Below, piece after piece: positions 17,001 through 24,471 of a stretch of DNA of 40,158 bases (position 1 is its first letter; each line of letters begins with the position of its first letter). Position numbers and translations under genes: made by a program. The stretch spans positions 1 to 40,158 of the forward strand of contig JAQGIW010000214.1 in assembly GCA_028290905.1 (NCBI GenBank). The letters run 5' to 3'. Under the pieces are notes generated by a model. It made no database searches and was not told where the DNA came from. It worked only from the letters and a program-made list of their open reading frames with translations. This DNA is from Caulobacteraceae bacterium (lineage in GTDB: Bacteria > Pseudomonadota > Alphaproteobacteria > Caulobacterales > Caulobacteraceae).

Positions 17001-18317
17001 ATGCTGGAACGAGTCTTCGCCCTGCGGGCGCACGGGACGACGGTGCGGACCGAGGTGTTCGCCGGGTTCACCACCTTCCTGACCATGGCCTACATCGTCG
17101 TCGTCAACCCGGCGATCCTCGGCGAGGCGGGGATGCCTGTGGCCGGGGTTGCGGCCGCCACCTGCCTGGCCGCGGCCTTCGGCTCGATCCTGATGGGCCT
17201 GCTCTCCAACACGCCCCTGGCGCTCGCCCCCGGCATGGGGATGAACGCCTACTTCACCTACACGGTGGTCAAGGGCCTCGGCGTTCCCTGGGAGACGGCG
17301 CTAGGCTGCGTGTTCCTCTCCGGCGCCGCCTTCCTGGTCCTCACCCTGGTGGGGGCCCGGCGGATGATCGTCGACGCCATCCCGCGCTCGCTGTTCTCGG
17401 CGGTGGCCGGCGGGGTCGGGCTCTTCATCGCCTTCATCGGCCTGAAGAACGCCGGCGTCATCGTCTCCAACCCCGCCACCTCGGTGGGCCTGGGCGATTT
17501 GACCACCCCCACGGCGGCCCTCTCGCTCGCCGGCCTCCTGCTGATCACCGCCCTGCAGGCGTGGAAGGTCAAGGGCGCCATCCTTATCGGCATCCTCGCC
17601 GTCGCCGCCGCCGGCTGGGCGCTCGGCCTCGCCCATCTGGCGCCGGGGGCCTACAGCCTGGCCGCCCTGTCGGCCACGGCGTTCAAGCTGGACATTCCCG
17701 CGGCCCTGAACCTCAAGGGGAACCTCGGCGTCACCCTGGCCGAGATCGTCTTCGTCTTCCTGTTCGTCGACCTCTTCGACAACGTCGGCACCCTGGTGGC
17801 GGTGACCAAGAAGGCCGGACTGGTGGCCAAGGACGGCTCCATCCCGCGCCTCAATCGCATCCTGCTGGCCGATTCGGCCGCCGCCATGGTCGGCGCGGTG
17901 GCGGGGGTGAGCACCGTGACCAGCTACATCGAGAGCGCCGCAGGGGTGGCGGAGGGTGGACGCACGGGGCTCACCAGCGTGGTGGTGGGGATCCTCTTCC
18001 TCGTCGCCCTGGTGTTCGCGCCCCTGGTCCAGGCGATCCCGACGGCCGCCACCGCGCCCGCCCTGATCCTGGTCGGGGCCCTGATGATCGGCGCCCTCAC
18101 CGAGGTCGACTGGGCGGACCCGGGGGTCGCGGTCCCGGCTTTCCTGACCGTGATCACTATCCCGCTCACCTATTCCATCGCCAACGGCCTGGCCTTCGGC
18201 CTCACCAGCTACGCAGCGCTCACGCTGCTGCGTGGCCGGGCGCGGGCCAAGGACTGGCTGCTGTTCCTGCTGGCCGGGCTGTTCGTCGCCCGGTTCATCT
18301 ATCTGGCCAAGGGATAG
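17001..18317 (+). CDS. NCS2 family purine base permease (AzgA-like)
   Basis: Inner-membrane proton symporter for purine bases, 438 residues. The opening MLERVFALRAHGTTVRTEVF followed by AGFTTFLTMAYIVVVNPAIL is diagnostic of the AzgA-like branch of NCS2 (guanine/hypoxanthine/adenine permeases). Many hydrophobic helices follow, including LALAPGMGMNAYFTYTVVKG and the conserved LFVDLFDNVGTLVAVTKKAGL and SAAAMVGAVAGVSTVTSYIESAAG. ATG at 17001 matches the family start; an in-frame ATG at 16965 would add 12 residues, with no better RBS. It is divergent from the deaminase-amn pair and precedes the exported NUP gene on the same strand, placing it as the uptake step of a purine salvage locus. Confidence 0.93.
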   Translation: MLERVFALRAHGTTVRTEVFAGFTTFLTMAYIVVVNPAILGEAGMPVAGVAAATCLAAAFGSILMGLLSNTPLALAPGMGMNAYFTYTVVKGLGVPWETALGCVFLSGAAFLVLTLVGARRMIVDAIPRSLFSAVAGGVGLFIAFIGLKNAGVIVSNPATSVGLGDLTTPTAALSLAGLLLITALQAWKVKGAILIGILAVAAAGWALGLAHLAPGAYSLAALSATAFKLDIPAALNLKGNLGVTLAEIVFVFLFVDLFDNVGTLVAVTKKAGLVAKDGSIPRLNRILLADSAAAMVGAVAGVSTVTSYIESAAGVAEGGRTGLTSVVVGILFLVALVFAPLVQAIPTAATAPALILVGALMIGALTEVDWADPGVAVPAFLTVITIPLTYSIANGLAFGLTSYAALTLLRGRARAKDWLLFLLAGLFVARFIYLAKG

Positions 18318-18356
18318 GCTTCGTCGATCAATTCCATCAGGGGTTGATGGTGAGCC

Positions 18357-18543
18357 TTTTCAATTTCACCACCAAGCTCACCAAGAACACCAGGGTGCTC
18401 CGCTGAAATCGCTCCGTCCTGCCAGCTCTCCTCGACATCGTTTTTTGCGCTTCGCGCGCGACAATAGTCCAAGGAATGCCGAAGCCGGGCGATGTCGGAC
18501 CGGACCCTTGGTGTTCTTGGTGAACTTGGTGGTTCAATTCAAA
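18357..18543. repeat. 187-bp inverted-repeat element (CCACCAAG/CACCAAGAACACC type)
   Basis: Core arms 18369-18392 and 18509-18532 match as inverted repeats at 23 of 24 positions, with weaker pairing on both sides out to about 18357 and 18543. The 116-nt centre contains a T6 run and GCGCTTCGCGC. Because of the arms, both strands read short frames with HQ-x-HQEHQG and VFLV-x-LVV peptides, which I regard as artefacts rather than genes. It separates the permease gene (stop 18317) from the NUP gene (start 18576). Confidence 0.72.
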
Positions 18544-18575
18544 GGCAGGGCAGAGCCGGGGGTTCGAGTTTGTCG

Positions 18576-19682
18576 ATGAAAGAAAGCGTCCGCCGGCGCG
18601 GGGTCCCGGTAAGGTGGGCGACGGCGGCGCTGGCGGCGCTGTGCACGCTGATCGCCGTCCCCGCCGGGGCAGCCGGCCGGGCGGCGAAGCCGATCGAGGT
18701 CAGGGTCGTGGTGATCACCACCTGGGAGGTGATCCGCGACGGCAAGGACCTGCGCGGCGAGCTCTACGCCTGGCGGACGAAATGGCCGCTGACCACCGAG
18801 CTGCCGTTCCCCGCCGGCGTCCATCCTCTGCTCTATGATCCGAAGCGCCATGTGCTGGCGATCCTCACCGGCATGGCGACCGCGCGCGCGTCGGCCTCGA
18901 TCATGGCCCTGGGCCTCGATCCGCGATTCGACCTCAGCCGCGCCTACTGGGTCCTCGCCGGCACGGCGGGGGTCGATCCCAAGGTCGCCTCGGCCGGTTC
19001 GGCGGCGTGGGAGCGCTATGTGGTGGACGGGGATCTCGGCCAGGAGGTCGACGGCCGCGACATTCCCCCGGACTGGTCGACCGGCATCCTGCCCAACGCC
19101 CGCACGACCCCCTTCGCCGAGCCCCCGCCGCCGGCCCGGAGCGACGACGGCGCCAACGCCTACGCCCTCAACCCGGCCCTGGTCGGCTGGGCCTATGCGA
19201 TGACCCGCGGCATCAAGCTGCCCGACGACGCCGCGCTGGCGCGGGCGCGCGCGCCCTACGCCGGACCAGGCGCGGCGCCGCCGTTCGTCCTGGAGAGCGA
19301 CGGCCTGATGTCGTCGCGCTTCTGGTACGGGCCGCACATGACGGACTGGGCCGAGCGCTGGGTGCCCTACTGGACCGGGGGCAAGGGTGTCTTCGCCATG
19401 TCGGCCGAGGAGGACACCGGCGTCATGCAGGCCCTGACCTTCCTCAGCGGGGCCGGTCGGGCGCGGCTCGATCGCGTGCTGATGCTGCGGGCCGGCAGCG
19501 ACTATGTGGTCGCCCCACCCGGCATGAGCGCGGCCGAGCAGATCGCCCGGCAGGCCAAGGAGGGCCTTCCCGCCAATCGCCAGGCCCTGGAAGCGCTCTA
19601 CGCCGTCGCCTCGCCCGTGGTGCGGGCCCTCGCCGACGGCTGGGCCCGTACCCGCGACACCACGCCGGCCGCCGCCCAATAG
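18576..19682 (+). CDS. Exported NUP family protein (purine nucleoside permease/phosphorylase-like)
   Basis: 368-residue protein with a Sec signal peptide (MKESVRRRGVPVRW, then a hydrophobic core ending AVPAGAAGRAA at about residue 34), so it acts in the periplasm or outside. The mature part matches the NUP family, named from a yeast purine nucleoside permease but built on a nucleoside-phosphorylase-like fold: VRVVVITTWEVIRDG, LTGMATARASASIMALGLDPRFDLSRAYWVLAGTAG (shown in two parts: LTGMATARASASIMALG and DPRFDLSRAYWVLAGTAG), DIPPDWSTGILPN, FAMSAEEDTGVMQAL and VLMLRAGSDY. The likely role is extracytoplasmic cleavage of nucleosides to bases for the neighbouring NCS2 permease (inference). ATG 18576 is preferred because an earlier ATG at 18492 lies in the repeat; TTG at 18570 is also possible. 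Confidence 0.82.
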   Translation: MKESVRRRGVPVRWATAALAALCTLIAVPAGAAGRAAKPIEVRVVVITTWEVIRDGKDLRGELYAWRTKWPLTTELPFPAGVHPLLYDPKRHVLAILTGMATARASASIMALGLDPRFDLSRAYWVLAGTAGVDPKVASAGSAAWERYVVDGDLGQEVDGRDIPPDWSTGILPNARTTPFAEPPPPARSDDGANAYALNPALVGWAYAMTRGIKLPDDAALARARAPYAGPGAAPPFVLESDGLMSSRFWYGPHMTDWAERWVPYWTGGKGVFAMSAEEDTGVMQALTFLSGAGRARLDRVLMLRAGSDYVVAPPGMSAAEQIARQAKEGLPANRQALEALYAVASPVVRALADGWARTRDTTPAAAQ

Positions 19683-19788
19683 AACCGCCGCGAAACGAAC
19701 CTATATGGGCTTCAGACGTTGGTGCGGATTGGCGCCACGCCCGCGAAGTGACGGCGACGCTGTCGACAACATGGGGAGTTGATCAGCC

Positions 19789-20196
19789 GTGGCCAGCAAC
19801 GATCCGCGCCAGTGGATGTGGGACGAGGCCCTGGACGCGCTCGCCCGGGCCGAGCGCCTGCATCGCCAGCTCTTCCAGGCTCCCGTCGGCCAGGCCCGCC
19901 GCCCGCGGTGGGAGCCGCCGATCGACGTCCTGGAAACCGATCAGGAGGTGGTGGTCATCGCCGCCCTGCCGGGGGTTCCGGAAGAAACCCTCAGGGTGGG
20001 GATCGACGGCGCCGCGCTGGTGCTGGCGGGTGAGCGGCCGCCGCCCAAGGAGCTGCACACCGCCGTCATCCATCGCCTGGAACTGCCCCAGGGACAGTTC
20101 GAGCGCCGGATACCCTTGCCACCCGGACGCTACGGCGAGGTCCGCCATCGCACCGAATGCGGCTGCCTTATCATCCGTCTACGGAAGGTCCGGTGA
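19789..20196 (+). CDS. Hsp20/alpha-crystallin family small heat-shock protein
   Basis: 135-residue ATP-independent holdase chaperone of the cytoplasm. The alpha-crystallin domain covers about 45-132: PPIDVLETDQEVVVIAALPG, ETLRVGIDGAALVLAGER, FERRIPLPPG and the terminal strand GCLIIRLRKVR. The C-terminal I-x-I/V tail motif of many small heat-shock proteins is absent or reduced to LIIRL. The start is GTG at 19789, with GGGGAG 10 nt upstream. The stop TGA is followed after 1 nt by the ATG of the Lon gene, so the two are translationally linked. Pairing a holdase with a AAA+ protease suggests hand-over of unfolded clients (inference). I could not identify a convincing heat-shock sigma promoter in the 106-bp gap upstream. 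Confidence 0.88.
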   Translation: MASNDPRQWMWDEALDALARAERLHRQLFQAPVGQARRPRWEPPIDVLETDQEVVVIAALPGVPEETLRVGIDGAALVLAGERPPPKELHTAVIHRLELPQGQFERRIPLPPGRYGEVRHRTECGCLIIRLRKVR

Positions 20197-20197
20197 A

Positions 20198-22618
20198 ATG
20201 AGCGCCGACACGGCCGATCCCCAGCAGGTGGAACCGGCGAACCCCACCGCCGCTCCGTCGCCGCCCTCGGACGCCTTTATCGTCGTTCCGGTGCGCAACA
20301 TGGTGTTGTTCCCCGAGCTGGTCACGCCGATCACCATCGGCCGGCCGACCTCGATCGCCGCCGCCCAGCAAGCCGTGCGCGACCAGCGGCAGATCGTCGT
20401 CGCCCTGCAGCGCGACCCGGAGAAGACCGAGGTCGGGCCGGGGGACCTCCACCCCATGGGCGTGGTGGCGAACATACTGCGTTACATCACGGCTTCGGAG
20501 ACCGAACACCACGTCGTCTGCCAGGGCGTGCAGCGATTCCGCATCGGCGAATACGTGCCGGGTTGGCCCTTCCCGGTGGTGCGCGGCCTGCACATTCCCG
20601 AACCCGCCGACGCGGGGACCGAGGTGGAAGCCCGTTTCCTCAACCTCAAGCAGCAGGTGCTGGAGATCCTCGACCTGATCCCGCAGGTCCCGCCGGGCCT
20701 TCGCGAAATGGTGGCGGCGATCAACCGCGCGGGCGTGCTGGCCGACGTCGCCGCCGCCTACATGGACATCACCCCGGCTGAAAAGCAGGAGATCCTGGAG
20801 ACGGTCGACTTGGTCCCGCGCCTCGACGCCATCGCGCGGCTGGTCGGCCACCGGCTGGAGGTCCTGCGCCTGTCGAAGGAGATCGGCGCCCAGACCCAGG
20901 CCACCCTCAGCGAGCGCCAGCGCCAGGCGGTGCTGCGCGAACAGCTGGCCGTCATCCAGAAGGAGCTGGGCGAGGACGGAGGACAGGCAGAGATCGCCGA
21001 ACTGGCCGAGGCCATCGACAAGGCGGGGATGCCCGAGGAGGTCGCCAACCAGGCGCGCAAGGAGCTGGCCCGGCTGCGCCGCATGCCCGACGCCTCGGCC
21101 GAGTACGGCATGATCCGCGGCTACCTCGACTGGCTGATCGAGCTGCCCTGGGCCGCGCCGCCGCCGCCCGACATCGACATCGCCGAGTCCCGGCGCATCC
21201 TGGACGAGGACCATTTCGGCCTGGAGAAGATCAAGACCCGCATCCTCGAATTCCTGGCGGTGCGCAAGCTGGCGCCGGAGGGCAAGGCGCCCATCCTGTG
21301 CTTCGTCGGGCCGCCGGGGGTGGGCAAGACCTCGCTCGGCCAGTCCATCGCCCGGGCGATGAAGCGCAAGTTCGTCCGCGTCAGCCTGGGCGGCGTCCAT
21401 GACGAGGCGGAGATCCGCGGCCACCGGCGCACCTATGTCGGCGCGCTGCCCGGCAACATCATCCAGGCGATCCGCAAGGCCGGCGCCCGCGACTGCGTGA
21501 TGATGCTGGACGAGATCGACAAGCTCGGGGCCGGCATCCAGGGCGACCCCTCCGCCGCCATGCTCGAGGTGCTCGATCCCGAACAGAATTCGACCTTCCG
21601 CGACAACTATCTGGCGGTGCCCTTCGACCTGTCGCGCGTCGTCTTCATCGCCACCGCCAACATGCTGGATTCGATCCCCCCGCCGCTGCGCGACCGTATG
21701 GAGATCATTTCCCTGGCCGGCTACACGGCCGGCGAAAAGCTGCAGATCGCCCGCCGCTTCCTGCTGCGCCGTCAGCTCGAGGCCAACGGGCTGCGCCCCG
21801 ACCAGGCCGCGATCAGCGACGAGGCGCTGATGGTGATCATCGAGGCCTACACCCGCGAGGCGGGGGTGCGCTCGCTGGAGCGCGAGATCGGACGCGCCCT
21901 GCGCCACGCCGCCATGGAGATCGCCGAGGGCCAGGCGACCCATGTGGCCTTCGACGCCGCCGACATCCCGGCCGTGCTGGGTCCGCCCCGCTTCGAGCGC
22001 GACGTCGCCATGCGCACGTCGGTGCCCGGCGTCGCCACCGGCCTCGCCTGGACGCCGGTCGGCGGCGACATCCTGTTCATCGAAGCGGCCAAGACCCCCG
22101 GTAACGGCCGCCTGATCCTCACGGGCCAGCTCGGCGAGGTGATGAAGGAGAGCGCCCAGGCGGCGTTGAGCCTGGTGAAGGGCCACGCCGCGCCGCTCGA
22201 TATCGCCGACACCGACTTCAACAGGATCGACATCCACGTCCATGTGCCCGCCGGGGCCACGCCCAAGGACGGCCCGAGCGCCGGCGTCGCCATGTTCATG
22301 GCCCTGGCCTCCCTGCTGACCGGCCGCACCATCCGCAGCGACACCGCCATGACCGGCGAGATCAGCCTGCGCGGGCTCGTCCTGCCGGTCGGGGGCATCA
22401 AGGAGAAGGTGGTCGCCGCCGCCGCCGCCGGCGTCACCCGGGTGATGCTGCCGGCCCGCAACCGCCGCGACTACGACGACGTCCCAGAGGAAGCCCGCAA
22501 GCAGCTCGAGTTCGTCTGGATCGAGCGCGTCGAGGAAGCCGTCGCCGCCGCCCTCAACCCCCCGCCCATGGCCGACGAACCCGCCCTGACGGCGTTCACC
22601 GGGCCGCTGGACCAGTAG
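20198..22618 (+). CDS. lon: ATP-dependent protease Lon
   Basis: 806-residue AAA+ serine protease degrading damaged and regulatory proteins. An N-terminal substrate-binding domain (about 25-220, starting FIVVPVRNMVLFPELVTPI) leads into a coiled-coil segment (ETQATLSERQRQAVLREQL region near 230-260). Walker A GPPGVGKT is at 371-378, Walker B VMMLDEID at 434-441. The proteolytic domain has catalytic Ser694 in KDGPSAGV and Lys737 in GGIKEKV. The first 25 residues are a Pro/Ala-rich extension. ATG at 20198 lies 1 nt after the hsp20 stop. The usual alphaproteobacterial housekeeping lon sits beside clpX, so this hsp20-linked copy is probably a second Lon; that is inference from context. Very long open frames on the opposite strand here are shadows. 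Confidence 0.94.
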   Translation: MSADTADPQQVEPANPTAAPSPPSDAFIVVPVRNMVLFPELVTPITIGRPTSIAAAQQAVRDQRQIVVALQRDPEKTEVGPGDLHPMGVVANILRYITASETEHHVVCQGVQRFRIGEYVPGWPFPVVRGLHIPEPADAGTEVEARFLNLKQQVLEILDLIPQVPPGLREMVAAINRAGVLADVAAAYMDITPAEKQEILETVDLVPRLDAIARLVGHRLEVLRLSKEIGAQTQATLSERQRQAVLREQLAVIQKELGEDGGQAEIAELAEAIDKAGMPEEVANQARKELARLRRMPDASAEYGMIRGYLDWLIELPWAAPPPPDIDIAESRRILDEDHFGLEKIKTRILEFLAVRKLAPEGKAPILCFVGPPGVGKTSLGQSIARAMKRKFVRVSLGGVHDEAEIRGHRRTYVGALPGNIIQAIRKAGARDCVMMLDEIDKLGAGIQGDPSAAMLEVLDPEQNSTFRDNYLAVPFDLSRVVFIATANMLDSIPPPLRDRMEIISLAGYTAGEKLQIARRFLLRRQLEANGLRPDQAAISDEALMVIIEAYTREAGVRSLEREIGRALRHAAMEIAEGQATHVAFDAADIPAVLGPPRFERDVAMRTSVPGVATGLAWTPVGGDILFIEAAKTPGNGRLILTGQLGEVMKESAQAALSLVKGHAAPLDIADTDFNRIDIHVHVPAGATPKDGPSAGVAMFMALASLLTGRTIRSDTAMTGEISLRGLVLPVGGIKEKVVAAAAAGVTRVMLPARNRRDYDDVPEEARKQLEFVWIERVEEAVAAALNPPPMADEPALTAFTGPLDQ

Positions 22619-22822
22619 GCGGGGCGTACCCTCGGGGTCTGTCAGCCCGCTCTTGTCCGCGTTCGGGTTGCCCGGGCGGCGCCAATTGGGGCGGAGCGTC
22701 GAGAGTCGGGACGTTCCATCGCCGATTTGTATTTCTAGACGCGTGTGGGGGTTGCAATCTGGCCCAGATGGTGTCTGAATGTTGGCGCTGGGCGTGCCGG
22801 TGCGCTGGGAAAGGGGCCTAAA

Positions 22823-23464
22823 ATGCATAAGATGTCGAAATTACTCGCTAGTGCGACAATCGCTCTGGCGGCGCTGGTCGCGGCCTCAAGCGCGAGCGCC
22901 CTCGTCAACGGCAATATCCTCATCACGGTCGATGAGAATGGCCACGGAACCATCAACGGGTTCTTTGGGCCGCAGCCGCTTCCTTCAGCGCTTCAGAACG
23001 ACCCGGGCCCCGGCGGCCTGAACAACGTCCTGACCTATGACATGCTGAACCCGCCCGGCCTGGTGGCGGGCGACGTGCTGTTGCAGGACGGCCCCGGCGG
23101 CCCAATCTTGGATGTGCTGCGGTTCAACCCCCAAGAGGTCGGCCCCGCCGGCGGCACGGGGAGCCTGCTGTTCTACTCCGACAACATCGACGGCTTCGAC
23201 TCTCTCGGCGACACAGCCGGGCCGCCCGGGCTTTTGTACGCTAACAACATCACGATCCCGGAGGTCGGCGCCGAAGGGTTCAACGGCGCGATCTACACGC
23301 CGGTGGCCGGCCAGCCTGGATTCGTCGCCGGCGCCGGCGCGCCGGTCGAATACGTCTTCATCAGCGACTCCGTGCCCGAGCCTGCGGCCTGGGCCCTGCT
23401 GCTCCTGGGCGTCGGCGCGGTGGGCGCGGCGCGGCGGTCGCAACGCAAGACGGTCCTCGCCTAG
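22823..23464 (+). CDS. PEPxxWA-CTERM sorting domain protein
   Basis: 213-residue exported protein. The signal peptide is MHKMSKLLASATIALAALVA, cleaved near ASSASALVNG. The mature region is Gly/Pro/Asp-rich, with no recognised domain. The C-terminus has the tripartite sorting signal: VPEPAAWALLLLGVGAVGAA (PEPxxWA plus membrane helix) followed by a basic RRSQRK tail. This signal type is recognised by an exosortase/archaeosortase-like enzyme; none is encoded in this window. ATG 22823 is preceded by AAAGGGG, a usable RBS. A strong terminator follows at 23493. It stands alone between lon and the PhyH operon. Function is unknown; surface or matrix material is typical of the class. Confidence 0.85.
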   Translation: MHKMSKLLASATIALAALVAASSASALVNGNILITVDENGHGTINGFFGPQPLPSALQNDPGPGGLNNVLTYDMLNPPGLVAGDVLLQDGPGGPILDVLRFNPQEVGPAGGTGSLLFYSDNIDGFDSLGDTAGPPGLLYANNITIPEVGAEGFNGAIYTPVAGQPGFVAGAGAPVEYVFISDSVPEPAAWALLLLGVGAVGAARRSQRKTVLA

Positions 23465-23492
23465 CCTCGTCGGCGGGTTCGAAAGAACGGCA

Positions 23493-23525
23493 GGCCCCGC
23501 GTCCAGGCGCGGGGCCTTGTCGTTG
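23493..23525 (+). terminator. Rho-independent-like terminator
   Basis: GGCCCCGCG (23493-23501) pairs perfectly with CGCGGGGCC (23508-23516), with a 6-nt loop, followed by TTGTCGTTG. It lies 29 bp after the PEPxxWA-CTERM gene stop and points the same way. Confidence 0.8.
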
Positions 23526-23576
23526 CGCCCGCCACCCATTGCGACCTTCCCAAGGTCCGCTTTCAGGGCGCCAGCG

Positions 23577-23771
23577 ATGACGGGGCTCAGCCCTGCGAGC
23601 GTCTCGGCCTGGGATGTGGCCGACCCCGAGGCCTTCCTCAGCCGCGAGATGGCGCGCCTGTTCCACCATGGCGTTCCCGAGCCGATCATCACCTGCCATC
23701 GCCTCAAGGTGCGGCGGTTCAGCGGGTTTATGCAGACCCGGCGGCGGTGCAGTCACAACGTTCGAGGGTGA
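23577..23771 (+). CDS. Doubtful small open frame or gene remnant
   Basis: 64 codons from ATG at 23577. The first part, MTGLSPASVSAWDVADPEAF and LSREMARLFHHGVPEP, has protein-like composition for this genome, whereas the end becomes Arg/Cys-rich (QTRRRCSHNVRG) as in non-coding frames. No domain is recognised and no strong RBS precedes it. It could be the 5' fragment of a decayed gene whose remainder is lost downstream. Low confidence that it is expressed. Confidence 0.2.
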   Translation: MTGLSPASVSAWDVADPEAFLSREMARLFHHGVPEPIITCHRLKVRRFSGFMQTRRRCSHNVRG

Positions 23772-23919
23772 CCCGAAGAGGGTCGCCACGGTCAAGCACG
23801 AGGCGACTTTCGACGTAGAGGCGACGACCGGCAGATCGGAGTGTGGTTCCGTCCGCGGTTGAGCCGGGCGAGCCCCTGATCGCCTTCGCCGCGTCGCAGA
23901 AGCGGCTGATCGCTCGCCC

Positions 23920-24471
23920 CTACTCCGCCGCCACCGGCGCAGGCGCCGCTTGGTCCTGCGGTCTCGGCTGGGTGCGCCAGGCGGGGAGCTGGGTCTTCAC
24001 CGTCTCCACGGCCCTTTCCCAGAAGGCGGGATTGGCGGCCAGGAACTTGATGTTGAAGTGATCGGCGTTGCGGAACTCCAGCACTTCGACACCCTCGGGC
24101 CCCGGCACATAGGTGTAGGCCATGTCGGCGGGAACGAAGAAGCCGTCGCCCGCGCCCAGGGTCTCCGAGCCCAGGTGCAGGGAGCCGGCGATGATGTAGT
24201 AGAGGCAGTCGGCGTCGTGCGAGTGGCGAGGCAGGGGGAAGGCGCTCCTGAACCAGGCGTAGGTCAGGCTGAACCCTGGCGTGGAGAAAAGCAGCTTGAC
24301 CGTCTGGCCCTCGTCGATCCCGGCCTCGCCCAGGGCGCCGAAGGTCGCCTCCAACTGCGGGGTGACACCCACCGTATCCATGACGTCGATCTCGGCGAAG
24401 GTCGGCGCGGTCGCACCGCGGTAGATGGCGAACTTGCCGGGCGTTTTGGCTTCGGGGATGGGGGCGGTCAT
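23920..24471 (-). CDS. Cupin domain protein
   Basis: 183-residue single cupin, third gene of the PhyH-PhyH-cupin operon. The beta-barrel is recognisable at about 65-135: RSAFPLPRHSHDADCLYYII, AGSLHLGSETLGAGDGFFVP and AYTYVPGPEGVEVLEF. The metal site is incomplete: motif 1 has His83 and His85 but no following Glu, and motif 2 (PADMAYTY) has Tyr where the third His is expected. It may bind a different metal set, or act as a ligand-binding or isomerase-type cupin. ATG 24471 overlaps the upstream stop as ATGA, implying translational coupling. The extreme C-terminus is Pro/Ala/Gln-rich. The substrate is unknown, presumably the product of the two dioxygenases. Confidence 0.82.
   Translation of the reverse strand: MTAPIPEAKTPGKFAIYRGATAPTFAEIDVMDTVGVTPQLEATFGALGEAGIDEGQTVKLLFSTPGFSLTYAWFRSAFPLPRHSHDADCLYYIIAGSLHLGSETLGAGDGFFVPADMAYTYVPGPEGVEVLEFRNADHFNIKFLAANPAFWERAVETVKTQLPAWRTQPRPQDQAAPAPVAAE

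Larger units (their letters stand above)
23465..23919. other. 455-bp region without a confident gene
   Basis: It holds the terminator of the PEPxxWA gene at 23493-23525 and a doubtful small open frame at 23577-23771. The rest, about 23772-23919, shows no domain, RBS or strong structure on either strand. GC composition resembles the flanking genes, so it may contain decayed coding sequence. Confidence 0.45.

Noticed and set aside
15809-17086. A 425-codon minus-strand frame covering the deaminase and the inverted repeat
   Set aside because: It is a frame-shifted shadow of the deaminase gene joined to repeat sequence.
18232-18579. Short plus- and minus-strand open frames over 18337-18537 with HQEHQG peptides
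   Set aside because: They exist on both strands because of the inverted repeat; no RBS or domain.
19683-19788. A heat-shock sigma promoter upstream of hsp20
   Set aside because: CCTATATG is only weakly similar to the -10 element and no CTTGAA-like -35 lies at the right distance.
20171-22828. An 885-codon minus-strand frame opposite lon
   Set aside because: Lon has all catalytic motifs on the plus strand; the antisense frame is low-complexity.
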